From positions 1-64,000 of the forward strand of contig DVJD01000045.1 of assembly GCA_018710785.1 (NCBI GenBank): DNA of 64,000 nt, given 5' to 3'. Below, in pieces: positions 1 to 8,577 of this stretch. The DNA is from Candidatus Fimimorpha excrementavium (GTDB lineage Bacteria > Bacillota > Clostridia > Lachnospirales > Lachnospiraceae). A program made the position numbers and the translations under genes. The number at the start of each line of letters is the position of its first letter. The stretch's first letter is position 1. The notes under the pieces are model-generated. The model saw only the letters and a list, made by a program, of their open reading frames with translations. It did no database searches and was not told where the DNA came from.

Positions 1-93
1 CAAATAAAAGAAGATTTAGAATATGACCAGATGACATTAGTAGAGTATATCGACCCGTTTACGGGTGAGCCGGTGAAGAAAAACAAGAAATAA
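1..93 (+). CDS. tnpA: IS200-type Y1 transposase TnpA, C-terminal 30 residues
   Basis: Only the last 30 codons are present, ending in a taa stop at 91-93. The tail includes LVEYIDPFTGEPVKK, which I recognise as the usual end of clostridial IS200-family single-domain tyrosine (Y1) transposases. These enzymes excise and insert the element as single-stranded DNA. The catalytic HUH motif and tyrosine lie upstream of the window, so activity cannot be judged. No TnpB-type gene follows it. Confidence 0.6.
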   Translation, partial: QIKEDLEYDQMTLVEYIDPFTGEPVKKNKK

Positions 94-300
94 ACCACTT
101 GGAGTGGTAGTAGGAAGTCAAAGCAAACCAGAAAGCCCTCAAAGGGGCTGAGCCGGAATAAGGAAGCACTGAATAGGCCCCTTTAGGGGCAGCTGTGGAT
201 GTGGTGCAGTTGGCAGACCGTCAGTGCGCCTTCCGGGCGCAAGCAGGTAAAAGCCCCTTATAGGGGCAGTGCAAGCCACCGGCTAAGCCGGTGGTCTTGA
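1..300 (+). mobile_element. Right end of an IS200/IS605-type insertion sequence
   Basis: The window opens inside an element. A transposase C-terminus (1-93) is followed by about 200 bases of non-coding DNA rich in short hairpins: 135-149, 177-190 (gcccc/ggggc), 225-241 (tgcgcc/ggcgca), 253-267 and a final strong one at 276-294 (ccaccggc/gccggtgg). Single-strand-transposing IS200/IS605 elements carry subterminal hairpins rather than inverted repeats, and the last hairpin is where a right-end recognition hairpin would sit. The exact boundary near 300 is a guess because the left end is outside the window. Confidence 0.65.
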
Positions 301-518
301 CTATGCGATCAGGCCGAAAGCGGCTGTTGGGCTTGTATGAGGGGATATTTGCCGGTCAACAGACGGTGGGGTTTATAAATTTATTATAAAAAAGGTACTT
401 CCATAAAAAAACTGTGTAAGATACAATAAGGATAGAACGGATTCCGGCTCTTGCCGGGAGCAGGCAGCGAAGCGGACTGTGAATATGGGATTCGAAAAGA
501 GAGAGGGAGGTGATACCC
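94..518. other. Intergenic: IS end plus upstream region of the LysR gene
   Basis: The first 200 bases are the hairpin-rich IS end described separately. Bases 301-518 contain no convincing gene. A possible -10 (tacaat, 423-428) has only a poor -35 (ttccat) 18 bp upstream. The LysR-type gene has no divergent partner here, since the IS end occupies the place where one is often found. Confidence 0.5.
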
Positions 519-1415
519 ATGTACAATCCCCAGTTGGAGACGTTTGTATGTGTGGTGGAAGCTGGAAGTTTTAATAAGGCGGCGGAACGGCTGTATATTT
601 CTCCGTCGGCGGTTATCAAGCAGATCAATTTGCTGGAGGAAAATTTGGACTTGCAGCTGTTTATCCGCACGCATCGGGGGCTGGTGCTGACCAATGCAGG
701 AAAATCGCTGTATCAGGATGCAAAATATATTATCCAATACTGCAAAGATTCCGTGGTGCGGGCAAAGAATACCATGCTGAAAAATGACAGCCTCATCCGG
801 ATCGGTTCATCTCCCATGACGCCGGCCCAGGTTTTGGTGGATTTGTGGCCCAAGGTACAGCAGTATTGTCCGGATGTGAAATTTCAGATTATTCCGTTTG
901 AAAATACACCGGAAAATGCCAGGGAAATCCTGGGAAATCTGGGACAAAACATCGATGTGGTGGCGGGAATCTTTGATGAGACCATGCTGAATCTGCGAAA
1001 ATGCGCGGGGCTGGAAATCTCACGGGAACCCATCTGCTGCGCGGTTTCCATCCATCATCGGCTGGCACATAAGGAAAAGCTGACCATTCAGGATTTGTAC
1101 GGAGAGAATTTGATGCTGATGCGCCGGGAGTGGAGTCATTATGTGGATTTGCTGCGGGATGATCTGTGGAAAAATCATCCCCAGGTTCATATCGTGGACT
1201 TTGATTTTTACGATGTGGAGGCATTCAACCAATGTGAAAACAATAATTGTGTGCTGATGGCAGTGGAAAACTGGCGTTATGTGCATCCGCTGCTGAAAAT
1301 TCTGCCGGTGGACTGGAATTATACCATTCCGTTCGGCCTGCTGCACGCCCCCGATCCATCGCCCATGGTGAAAACATTTTTGAAGGCGGTGGAGAAGGTG
1401 ACCGCGTCAAACTAA
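519..1415 (+). CDS. LysR-family transcriptional regulator
   Basis: A 298-residue LysR-type regulator. The N-terminal 60 residues form the winged helix-turn-helix (FNKAAERLYISPSAVIKQI). The remainder, from about residue 90 (IRIGSSPMTPAQVL), fits the two-lobed periplasmic-binding-like effector domain that senses a small molecule. A GTG lies in frame nine bases earlier, but the ATG at 519 is preferred because the ggagg at 506-510 sits 8 bases before it. The gene is monocistronic and ends at a strong hairpin terminator. The effector and targets cannot be told from sequence; the only near neighbours are decayed genes downstream and an IS end upstream. Confidence 0.85.
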   Translation: MYNPQLETFVCVVEAGSFNKAAERLYISPSAVIKQINLLEENLDLQLFIRTHRGLVLTNAGKSLYQDAKYIIQYCKDSVVRAKNTMLKNDSLIRIGSSPMTPAQVLVDLWPKVQQYCPDVKFQIIPFENTPENAREILGNLGQNIDVVAGIFDETMLNLRKCAGLEISREPICCAVSIHHRLAHKEKLTIQDLYGENLMLMRREWSHYVDLLRDDLWKNHPQVHIVDFDFYDVEAFNQCENNNCVLMAVENWRYVHPLLKILPVDWNYTIPFGLLHAPDPSPMVKTFLKAVEKVTASN

Positions 1416-1448
1416 ACTGTTAACCTGCCGGTAACTACCGCATAACGA

Positions 1449-1480
1449 ATCGAGACTTCTGCTGAGGTCTCGATTTTTTT
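1449..1480 (+). terminator. Rho-independent terminator after the LysR gene
   Basis: An 8-bp stem (atcgagac/gtctcgat) with a 10-base loop is followed directly by a run of T. Confidence 0.85.
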
Positions 1481-1526
1481 ATAATAAGAATAACAAAAGA
1501 TGGGAAAGAAAGGCAGGTGAAAGGAT

Positions 1527-2390
1527 ATGAGAAGGATGGCTTTGATTACCGCTCTTTTTTGCCTGGCATGCTGTCTTGCCGGATGCGGAAATGAACGTAC
1601 TGTCAGTACAGAATCCGGTTTGGAATCCGCATCGGGTTCCAAACCAGCCGCGCATGTCACAGAACGTTCGGGAGATGAGGAGACCATGGAGACAGAGACA
1701 GATACAGAAATCGAATACGGCGGTGCCTATACGGTGGATACAGCGATCACAGGTGTGACGGAGGATCCGGTATTCGGAGAATACGGCAGGCTGATTTTCC
1801 CGGTGGACAGCGGCTATTACAGCGGAGATACCCTGGGAGATCTGCATCTGACCTGGTACAGCAATATCGATCCCAATGAAACCGTTGCCATAGCCAACTA
1901 TCTGAGGGAACATGCAGCAGCCGGGGATACGGTATTCTATGATATCTACAGTGAGGAAGAAAAGGCCGCGGATCCGGAAAAAGAAGATACAGGATTGTTT
2001 TTCTTTAAGGGAACGCCCGGTGAAAAGTTTGCTGTATGCAATGCGGGAGGCGGATTCGCTTATGTGGGCGCCATACAGGACAGTTTTCCCCATGCACTGG
2101 AATTGTCAAAGAGGGGCTATAATGCCTTTGCCCTGATTTACCGCCCCGGCGCCAGGACGGCCTGTGAAGATTTGGCCCGGGCCATAAGCTTTATTTTCGA
2201 ACATGCGGAAGAACTGGAAGTGGATACGGATGGGTATTCTCTCTGGGGCGGCTCGGCAGGCGGCCGAATGGCGGCGTGGCTTGGCTCCTATGGGACAGCG
2301 GCATTCGGCGAAGAGGAGCTTCCCCGGGCAGGCACAGCGGCGGAAGGCTGGATTGATGAGGCAGTGTCTTTTTGGGAGGCACAGACATGA
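1527..2390 (+). pseudogene. Alpha/beta-hydrolase lipoprotein with internal deletion
   Basis: The 287-residue product begins with a signal peptide and lipobox (LAGC, cysteine 20), so it would be a membrane-anchored extracellular lipoprotein. Residues from about 170 carry an alpha/beta-hydrolase core with a nucleophile elbow (WGGSAGGRMAAW). Soon after, PRAG runs straight into TAAEGWIDEAVSFWE, which I recognise as the normal C-terminus of such esterase-like lipoproteins. The intervening segment that should carry the catalytic aspartate and histidine (a GHGFG-type motif) is missing. The reading frame stays open, so a protein may be made, but a catalytic triad cannot be assembled. It is one of several decayed genes in 1.5-3.4 kb. 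Confidence 0.6.
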
Positions 2391-2411
2391 GAACGGAAAG
2401 GAAGATCCGAT

Positions 2412-2577
2412 ATGAATAATTTCATTTTTGAAAATGCCACGAAGGTATATTTTGAAAGAGGCTGCGTCAGAGAATATCTGAGATGCAAAATGAACCCGTA
2501 TTCCACCGTGATGCTGGCTTACGGCGGCGGTTCCATCAAGGCCAACGGGATTTATGGGGAAGTCATGGAAATCCTGC
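2412..2577 (+). pseudogene. Iron-type alcohol dehydrogenase, N-terminal stub
   Basis: The first 55 or so residues (NNFIFENATKVYF, then YGGGSIKANGIYGEVMEIL) match the N-terminus of NADH-dependent butanol-dehydrogenase-like iron ADHs, including the GGGS nucleotide-binding turn. Homology stops abruptly near 2577, so the metal-binding histidines and most of the protein are lost. The open frame continues to 3020 through unrelated sequence, giving a chimeric 202-codon frame that is unlikely to be functional. Confidence 0.7.
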
Positions 2578-2654
2578 GGTCTGGCAGTTCTCCATCCGGT
2601 TTACTACCGGCATATCTATCGGGAATGTTTTCATGGAAGGAGAGGATCGAATTG

Positions 2655-2920
2655 AGAAAAAAGGCGGCAGCGGCGGAATCAGAGGAAGGAACATCCGCAG
2701 AAGATAGCGGTTCGAATGTACTCATTGCCTATTTTACCATGCCGGAGGATGTGGATACCACCGGTGTCGACGCCATCGCTGGGGCCAGTATTGTGGTGAA
2801 TGGCGATGCGGTTATGGGCAATGTGGAATACATGGCACATGTGATCCGGGAAACGGTGGGAGGCGATCTGTTCCGGATTGAAACGGTGCAGCAGTATCCG
2901 CTGGTGGATCAGGCGGCAGC
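2655..2920 (+). pseudogene. Flavodoxin-like protein fragment
   Basis: In the same open frame as the ADH stub, residues such as SNVLIAYFTMPED followed by VGGDLFRIETVQQYPLVD match the N-terminal part of secreted or lipoprotein flavodoxins (FMN-binding electron carriers). The preceding acidic/serine stretch looks like their usual linker. The rest of the flavodoxin fold, including the typical PNWW segment, is absent, because sequence jumps near 2920 into the membrane protein below. Confidence 0.65.
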
Positions 2921-2944
2921 GGATTTTCCCGGACCGAAGAAACC

Positions 2945-3418
2945 ATGCTTACGACAGCGGCGCTCATTTTATTTGTCGTGGAACTTCAGATTCCAAATCC
3001 CATTCCCATTCCCGGAGTGAAGCTGGGACTGGCCAATATCATCACGGTCTACGCAGTATATCATTACCGGGCCGGGGAAGTGGCCATGATGGTCGTCGTC
3101 CGCATTTTGCTGGGGTGTATCTTTGGGGGAAATATGGCGGCGCTGATGTACAGCCTGGCCGGAGGTTTCTTATGTCTCGTGGGAATGCTGGGATTTAAGC
3201 GTATTCTTCCGGAATCCTATATTTGGGTCTGCAGTGTGCTGGGCGCAGTGCTTCACAACATTGGGCAGATAGTCGTCGCCTATCTGATAGCCGGTTGGGG
3301 CCTGCTGGTGTATCTGCCTTTTTTGCTGACAGCCGGATGTGCGGCCGGAGCATTTACAGGCATATGTGCCCAATTGGTGATCCGCCGGAAGAGAAAAGAA
3401 AAATGGAATATAGAATAA
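2945..3418 (+). CDS. Gx transporter family membrane protein, 5' clipped
   Basis: A 157-residue very hydrophobic protein with about five membrane segments. The PNPIPIPGVKLGLANI signature is typical of the Gx transporter family, formerly called heptaprenyl diphosphate synthase component I and related to ECF substrate-binding components. These usually sit next to an FMN-binding/NusG-domain gene that is not present here. The predicted start lacks a good ribosome site, and homology seems to extend a few codons upstream of it (RTEET before the ATG). The 5' end therefore appears to have been cut where the flavodoxin remnant was joined. Substrate unknown; expression is doubtful. Confidence 0.6.
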   Translation: MLTTAALILFVVELQIPNPIPIPGVKLGLANIITVYAVYHYRAGEVAMMVVVRILLGCIFGGNMAALMYSLAGGFLCLVGMLGFKRILPESYIWVCSVLGAVLHNIGQIVVAYLIAGWGLLVYLPFLLTAGCAAGAFTGICAQLVIRRKRKEKWNIE

Positions 3419-3457
3419 AAATACAGAATATTGTGCTGGTTTCATTTTCGAATGGTG

Positions 3458-3466
3458 TGGTATACT
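3458..3466 (+). promoter_or_regulatory. Extended -10 promoter element for the GH3 gene
   Basis: tggtatact is a TGn-extended -10. No recognisable -35 is present at the right distance. The GH3 start codon lies about 40 bases downstream. Confidence 0.4.
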
Positions 3467-3508
3467 GAAAAGAGAGTGGGGTTATATAGGAAAGGAGAAG
3501 GTAAGAAA

Positions 3509-5575
3509 ATGAAACAGAAGACAATTCGTACCACAGTAAAGGGAATCATAAAGAAAGACGGCCTTTTGTTTAAGGATTTGTACGGTGATGGGGAGCTGAA
3601 GCCGTATGAGGACTGGAGGCTGTCGCCGGAAGAACGGGCAAAGGATCTGGTTTCCAGGATGACCGACGAGGAAAAGGCCGGTATGTTTGTGATCGTGGAT
3701 CAGAAGATGGGTATTTCCTGTAAGGACGGACAGCCCACCAGCCGCTGCGGTGTGCTCAGTGAATATGAGGGGCCGGGCCTTCGGGGAAGTATGGCCTATC
3801 CGACCACCTATCAGCTGACGGCCCGCCATATCCGCCATTTGATCGTGCGGGAAAATGCCAAGCCCCATGAGCTGGCAAAATGGATGAATACGCTGCAGGA
3901 AGTGTGTGAGGGTACGCGGCTGGGCATCCCATGCATCGTGGCGGCGAACAGCAAAAATGAGAGCGCGGACATCCGTTACAATGCCGAGGAAGAGGACAAT
4001 CCGTTTACCACATATCCGGGAACCCTTGGAATCGCCGCTTCCCGAAATATGGATACAGTCAAGGCATTTGCCGAGACGGGCCACAGGGAGTTTCTGGCGT
4101 GCGGACTTCGGAAGGGATATATGTATATGGCCGACTGCGCCACGGATCCCAGATGGTTCAGGACCTTTGGTACCTTTGGTGAAAACCCTGATCTGATCAG
4201 CGAGATCATTCCGGAATTGGTGACCGCCTATCAGGGGGAAGCATTGAATGAGAACAGCGTGGCCATGACCATCAAGCATTTCCCGGGAGGAGGAGCCAGA
4301 GAAAACGGATTTGACCCCCACTATGCGGAGGGCAAATATAATGTCTATGCTACGCCGGGAAGTCTGGAAAAATACCACCTTCCGCCGTTTGCTGCAGCCA
4401 TAAAGGCGCATCCGTCTTCCATTATGCCGTATTACGCCATTCCGAGCAATGAAAAGTCCAGTGTGCCGCAGGCACCGTTTGACCGTCCGTTTGATGAGGA
4501 GATCGCATTTGCTTACAATAAGCAGTTTATCACGGAACTTTTGCGCGATACCTTAGGATTTGACGGGTATGTCAACAGCGATACCGGCGTGCTCAGCGGC
4601 ATGGCATGGGGCGCGGAAGAGATGACAAAACCGCAGCGGGCAGCCAAGGTTTTGATGGCCGGTACCGATATGGTTTCCGGAGAGGCAGATCCCAAGCCGT
4701 TCCTGGATGCCATCAAAGAAAAACTGGTGGATCAGGAAACCGTGGACCGCGCGCTGGTGCGCCTCCTGAAAGAACTGTTCGCCCTGGGACTGTTTGAAAA
4801 TCCCTATGTGGATGAGGAAGCTGCCGATGCCCAGGTGAATACGGAAGAGAGCAGAAAACAGGCCTATCTTGCCCATCAGGAATCCGTAGTGGTATTGAAA
4901 AATCAAAAGGGTCTGCTTCCGCTGGATGAGGCAGCCATGAAAGAGAAGAAGGTCTATGTGGAGCTGTTTTGCAAAGATGATTACACGGAGAAGGAGCTGG
5001 AAGTCATGGCCCTTTCCGGAAGCCGTGTGGATCCGAAAAAGACCATTGCCGAGTTTGCGCAGTCGGTGAAAAAGGACCATCCGGAGTGGAACTTTGTGGA
5101 AGACTATCATCAGGCAGATGTGGCGATCCTCGTATTGAATCCCACCAGCGGAAGCTATTTTGAGGCGACGCCCAGCTACCTGGAACTGAATATCATGGAG
5201 GAAACCGGCATTCATCTGGACCGGATCAAAGAAATCCGTGCCGCGGTGCCGAATGTGGTCATGCATGTGAACCTGAATCTGCCGTTTTTGATGACGAATG
5301 TGGAGCCCATGGCAGATGCTCTGTCGGTGGGATTCTGTTCCTTTGGACAGGCCGTCATGGATGTCCTGAGCGGACGGGCAAAACCGGTGGGCAAGCTTCC
5401 GATTACGCTGCCTGGATCCGACGCGGCCATCGCGGTGGATGAAAACGGCGTCTGCGCCAGCCCCAACGATGTGCCGGGCTATGACAAGGCCAAATATATG
5501 AAAGACGGATTGACGTATGCCTATAAAGATGCCGATGGAAATGAATATTTGTATGATTTCGGACTGACCTGGTAG
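3509..5575 (+). CDS. Glycoside hydrolase family 3 protein
   Basis: A 688-residue cytoplasmic GH3 glycosidase without a signal peptide. It has the N-terminal TIM barrel (roughly residues 30-390), containing IKHFPGGGA and the nucleophile motif VNSDTGV with aspartate 358. The alpha/beta sandwich domain follows, including the VVLKNQKGLLPL segment around 460 and a KPVGKLPITLP segment near the end. GH3 members hydrolyse beta-glucosides, beta-xylosides or N-acetyl-beta-glucosaminides; the exact substrate is not readable here. The start at 3509 is chosen for the aaaggag ribosome site at 3491-3497; an earlier in-frame ATG at 3431 lacks one and lies upstream of the likely promoter. No sugar transporter gene accompanies it. 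Confidence 0.85.
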   Translation: MKQKTIRTTVKGIIKKDGLLFKDLYGDGELKPYEDWRLSPEERAKDLVSRMTDEEKAGMFVIVDQKMGISCKDGQPTSRCGVLSEYEGPGLRGSMAYPTTYQLTARHIRHLIVRENAKPHELAKWMNTLQEVCEGTRLGIPCIVAANSKNESADIRYNAEEEDNPFTTYPGTLGIAASRNMDTVKAFAETGHREFLACGLRKGYMYMADCATDPRWFRTFGTFGENPDLISEIIPELVTAYQGEALNENSVAMTIKHFPGGGARENGFDPHYAEGKYNVYATPGSLEKYHLPPFAAAIKAHPSSIMPYYAIPSNEKSSVPQAPFDRPFDEEIAFAYNKQFITELLRDTLGFDGYVNSDTGVLSGMAWGAEEMTKPQRAAKVLMAGTDMVSGEADPKPFLDAIKEKLVDQETVDRALVRLLKELFALGLFENPYVDEEAADAQVNTEESRKQAYLAHQESVVVLKNQKGLLPLDEAAMKEKKVYVELFCKDDYTEKELEVMALSGSRVDPKKTIAEFAQSVKKDHPEWNFVEDYHQADVAILVLNPTSGSYFEATPSYLELNIMEETGIHLDRIKEIRAAVPNVVMHVNLNLPFLMTNVEPMADALSVGFCSFGQAVMDVLSGRAKPVGKLPITLPGSDAAIAVDENGVCASPNDVPGYDKAKYMKDGLTYAYKDADGNEYLYDFGLTW

Positions 5576-5643
5576 GGAAAATAAAAAAACGCAGGCCGAA
5601 TAGGAGGGCTTCATGTGTTTGTCCCGGAAGCGGAAAACTTTGG

Positions 5644-5672
5644 TTGTCAATGGGCAGAGTCTTTTGTATAAT
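5644..5672 (+). promoter_or_regulatory. SigmaA promoter of the ccdA-tlpA fusion
   Basis: ttgtca, 17-bp spacer, tataat. The predicted transcription start near 5680 lies downstream of the upstream in-frame ATG at 5613, which supports the ATG at 5727 as the real start. Confidence 0.8.
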
Positions 5673-5726
5673 GGGGAAAAGGCTGCCTCCATAAATGGGC
5701 AGAAAATAAAAAGATGGGAGAGCGTT

Positions 5727-7085
5727 ATGGGACTTACACTACAGGAATCGGTGTCGGCGCTGACAGTGTTTCTGCAGGGGATTTTGAGCTTTTTTTCACC
5801 CTGTGTGCTGCCGCTTGTGCCTTTGTATATCGGATATCTTTCCGGGGGAGCAAAAACAGTGGCGGAGGATGGAAGCATTCACTATAAGAAGAGAAAGGTC
5901 TTTCTGCACACCGTATGTTTTATCATCGGAATCAGCTTTGCCTTTTTTCTTCTGGGTCTGGGATTTACGTCCTTTGGCCAGTTTTTCCGTGAAAACCGGC
6001 GGATCGTTTCCGTCATCGGAGGCATCCTGGTCGTGGGGTTCGGAATCTATCAGCTGGGGATTTGGAAGAACCGCTGGTTTGCCAGGGAGCATCGCCTGCA
6101 TCTGAAGATCAATCCGTCCGGGATGAATCCGCTGATGGCGCTGGTGTTTGGATTTACCTTCAGTTTTGCCTGGACGCCCTGCGTCGGTCCGGCACTGGCC
6201 AGTGTGCTTTTGATGGCATCGTCGTCGGAATCCGCTGCCATGGGATTTGTGCTGATCGGCGTGTATACGCTGGGATTTGTGATTCCGTTTTTGGCGGTGG
6301 GGCTGTTTACCAGTACCCTTCTGGATTTATTCCGGCGGCATCAGAAGGTGGTCAGTTATACGGTGAAAATCGGCGGTGTGCTGATGATTTTCATGGGGAT
6401 CATGATGATTACCGGATGGATGAATACCGTCAGCGGATATCTCTCCAGCCTCGGAAACGGCATTGGAAATGGAAATGCCGTCGTACAGGAGACGGCTGCC
6501 GGGGAAAGCGAAGGAGCTGCCGGGGATGAAACGGAAAGCGTGACTGCGGCGGAGCAGGAGACTACAGGCGGGGCAGAAGAGGGAGAAACCGGCGAAGCGG
6601 AAACCGGAGCGGCTGCGGATACGATTCCGGCGCCGGATTTTTCTTACGCGGACCAGTATGGAAATGCACAGAACCTGTCGGATTACCAGGGGAAGGTGAT
6701 TTTTCTGAATTTCTGGGCGACCTGGTGCGGATACTGTGTGGAAGAAATGGGGAATATCCAGGAATTGTATGAGGAATACGGAAGAAACGAAGGGGACGTG
6801 GTGATCTTGGGAGCGGCCTCTCCGGCCACACTGGAAAATCCCAACACTTCGGAACAGTCGGAAGAAGCGGTAATACAGTTTTTGGAGGAAAACGGCTACA
6901 CGTATCCGGTGATCATGGATACCGACGGCCAGATGTTTTGGAATTATGGGATCAGTTCCCTGCCCAGTACGTTTATGATTCTGCCGGACGGCAATGTATA
7001 CGGGTGGGTGCCGGGAGCGCTGTCCAAGGAAGATATGAAGAGCATCATTGAACAGACGCTGGATGCGGCCGGAATGAACGGGTAG
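5727..7085 (+). CDS. CcdA-TlpA fusion: thiol-disulfide electron shuttle
   Basis: A 452-residue two-part protein. Residues 1-235 are a CcdA/DsbD-beta-type membrane protein with about six membrane helices and the paired redox cysteines in FFSPCVLPLVPLY and AWTPCVGPAL. It carries electrons from cytoplasmic thioredoxin across the membrane. A Glu/Ala/Thr-rich linker of about 55 residues follows. The C-terminal 145 residues are an extracytoplasmic TlpA/ResA-like thioredoxin domain with WATWCGYC and the cis-proline loop SSLPSTF. The fusion would deliver reductant to disulfides outside the cell in one polypeptide. The start follows gggag at 5716. No cytochrome c or methionine sulfoxide reductase gene is adjacent, so the client is unknown. 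Confidence 0.9.
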   Translation: MGLTLQESVSALTVFLQGILSFFSPCVLPLVPLYIGYLSGGAKTVAEDGSIHYKKRKVFLHTVCFIIGISFAFFLLGLGFTSFGQFFRENRRIVSVIGGILVVGFGIYQLGIWKNRWFAREHRLHLKINPSGMNPLMALVFGFTFSFAWTPCVGPALASVLLMASSSESAAMGFVLIGVYTLGFVIPFLAVGLFTSTLLDLFRRHQKVVSYTVKIGGVLMIFMGIMMITGWMNTVSGYLSSLGNGIGNGNAVVQETAAGESEGAAGDETESVTAAEQETTGGAEEGETGEAETGAAADTIPAPDFSYADQYGNAQNLSDYQGKVIFLNFWATWCGYCVEEMGNIQELYEEYGRNEGDVVILGAASPATLENPNTSEQSEEAVIQFLEENGYTYPVIMDTDGQMFWNYGISSLPSTFMILPDGNVYGWVPGALSKEDMKSIIEQTLDAAGMNG

Positions 7086-7098
7086 TTTGGCCGGTATG

Positions 7099-7123
7099 AC
7101 GGCTGACTTTCGTCAGCCGTTTC
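7099..7123. terminator. Shared hairpin between convergent genes
   Basis: A perfect 9-bp stem (acggctgac/gtcagccgt) with a 4-base loop sits between the convergent ccdA-tlpA and DUF3737 genes and overlaps the stop codon of the latter. It is followed by only a short T tract on the plus strand. Confidence 0.6.
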
Positions 7124-7958
7124 GGATGACCACCGTTCCCGTGCATTCCATGACCGGATCGTCGTGGATGATTTCTCCCACGCTGTCTGCGGTGATGGTG
7201 CCGGATTTGGGATTTTTGACGGAGAGGATGGATCCCCGGATATCGGCTTTTACGTCGGAATATTCAAAGGACAGGTCTGTATCCTCCATGGTGCAGTTGA
7301 TGAGGGTTAAGTTTTTGCAGTAGCAAAGGGGCTGGGTGCCGATGATTTTGCAGTTGATTAAGGTCAGTCCGTCGGAAAACCAGGCTAGATATTCGCCTTT
7401 TACGACGGAGTTTTCCACGGTGACATTTTTGCTGTGCCAGAAGGCATCCTTGGTGTCCAGGTTGGAGTCTTTGATTGTCACGTTTTCCGTATACTGGAAG
7501 GAATATTTTCCTTTCATCTGCAGATGGCGGATGGTCAGATCTTTGGAATCCAGAAAAATGTATTCAGATTCGATCTGGGAGTCATCGACGGTGATTCCCT
7601 GACATTTCCAGCCGAATTCCGGGGATACGATCTGACAGCCCGAGACGCGGATGTCTTCGCACTCCCGCAGACATTTGATTCCGCGGATGTCGGAATCGGT
7701 GATGGTGCCGTGGTTGGCATACCAGATGGAAGCCCTCGTCAGTTCATCCATGGAAGAGCGGGTGAGGGAAAAGGTTTTGGCGTGCCAGAGAGGATAGCGG
7801 AGGGAAAAACTGCAGTCCTCCACGAAAATATTACGGCATTCTTTTAACACCGATTCCCCGTCTGCCGGTCCGGCAAAGGTACATCCCTTCACCGTCGTAT
7901 CCACCAGGTGATACAGGGCGCGTTCTTCGTCGTACGTTTTATTTTCAATGAGATTCAT
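7113..7958 (-). CDS. DUF3737 right-handed beta-helix protein
   Basis: A 281-residue cytoplasmic protein of the DUF3737 family. The sequence is a regular ladder of short beta-strand repeats with alternating hydrophobic, Asn, Cys and Asp positions (for example KNVTVENSVVKGEY, KNLTLINCTMEDTD), the pattern of a right-handed beta-helix as in pectate-lyase-like folds. No catalytic residues can be assigned. The ATG at 7958 is used because aaagga precedes it by about 10 bases; an ATG ten codons earlier has no such site. It lies 67 bases downstream of a MerR regulator on the same strand and is probably co-transcribed from the MerR promoter, as these two families often are. Molecular function unknown. 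Confidence 0.85.
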   Translation of the reverse strand: MNLIENKTYDEERALYHLVDTTVKGCTFAGPADGESVLKECRNIFVEDCSFSLRYPLWHAKTFSLTRSSMDELTRASIWYANHGTITDSDIRGIKCLRECEDIRVSGCQIVSPEFGWKCQGITVDDSQIESEYIFLDSKDLTIRHLQMKGKYSFQYTENVTIKDSNLDTKDAFWHSKNVTVENSVVKGEYLAWFSDGLTLINCKIIGTQPLCYCKNLTLINCTMEDTDLSFEYSDVKADIRGSILSVKNPKSGTITADSVGEIIHDDPVMECTGTVVIRNG

Positions 7959-8025
7959 GATAAAAACATCCTTTCTTTTCAATATCATTTGATCTGGGCA
8001 GATTGCCCTGCGGATCAGCGGGCAT

Positions 8026-8409
8026 TCAGAGCCGTCCGGTGAGACGCTTTTCCTCCACCATCAGTCCCTGTTCATAGCGGCTGATTTTGTCATTCAGACG
8101 GGCCAGGGATTCCTGCATGTCGGCGATCCGGTCCTGAAGCTGATCCCGCTGTTCAATCAAGATGGCCTTTCTGGCGTCTATGGTCGCATCGCCTTTCTGA
8201 AACAGTTCCACGTATTCGATCAACGCCTCGATTTGAACGCCGGCTTTTCTCATGCATTTCATCAGTTCAATCCACCCGCAGGAGGTCTCGTCATAGTTTC
8301 GTATGCCGCTTTTTGTCCTGGGAACGGGGGGAATCAATCCAATGCGTTCATAATAGCGGAGCGTATCCGCTGAAATATCATACTTTTTGCTGACTTCTGC
8401 TATGGTCAT
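8026..8409 (-). CDS. MerR-family transcriptional regulator
   Basis: A 127-residue MerR-type activator. The N-terminal winged helix-turn-helix reads TIAEVSKKYDISADTLRYYE followed by the wing. A long coiled-coil dimerisation helix (about residues 80-118) and a short tail follow. There is no cysteine cluster for metal sensing, so it belongs with the stress or small-molecule sensing MerR proteins. Its own upstream region contains a classic MerR promoter with a 19-bp spacer and a dyad (see 8503-8533). It therefore probably controls itself and the following DUF3737 gene. A good ribosome site (aaagga) precedes the ATG. Confidence 0.9.
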   Translation of the reverse strand: MTIAEVSKKYDISADTLRYYERIGLIPPVPRTKSGIRNYDETSCGWIELMKCMRKAGVQIEALIEYVELFQKGDATIDARKAILIEQRDQLQDRIADMQESLARLNDKISRYEQGLMVEEKRLTGRL

Positions 8410-8502
8410 GGAAACTCCTTTCTTCCTGTGCGCCTGCAGTCAAGCGAATACATACAATCCGCTTTTCTGCATGAATCAATGGTTGATTTTGATATCAGAT
8501 AT

Positions 8503-8533
8503 ATTGTAACACTTGGAGTCGGCTCAAAGTCAA
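8503..8533 (-). promoter_or_regulatory. MerR-type promoter with 19-bp spacer and operator dyad
   Basis: On the minus strand ttgact and tacaat are separated by exactly 19 bp instead of 17. The spacer region holds an imperfect inverted repeat, acttggag (8511-8518) and ctcaaagt (8523-8530), matching at 7 of 8 positions. MerR proteins bind such dyads and untwist the over-long spacer to activate. The promoter points into the MerR-DUF3737 pair. Confidence 0.85.
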
Positions 8534-8577
8534 GCTTTTTCTATTGTATCGCTTTTGTTTTTTTCTGCGATACCTAC

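Noticed and set aside
4553-5878. A 441-codon minus-strand frame antisense to the GH3 gene
   Set aside because: It is a shadow of the GH3 coding strand rich in His/Ile with no homology, and it crosses the promoter and start of the next gene.
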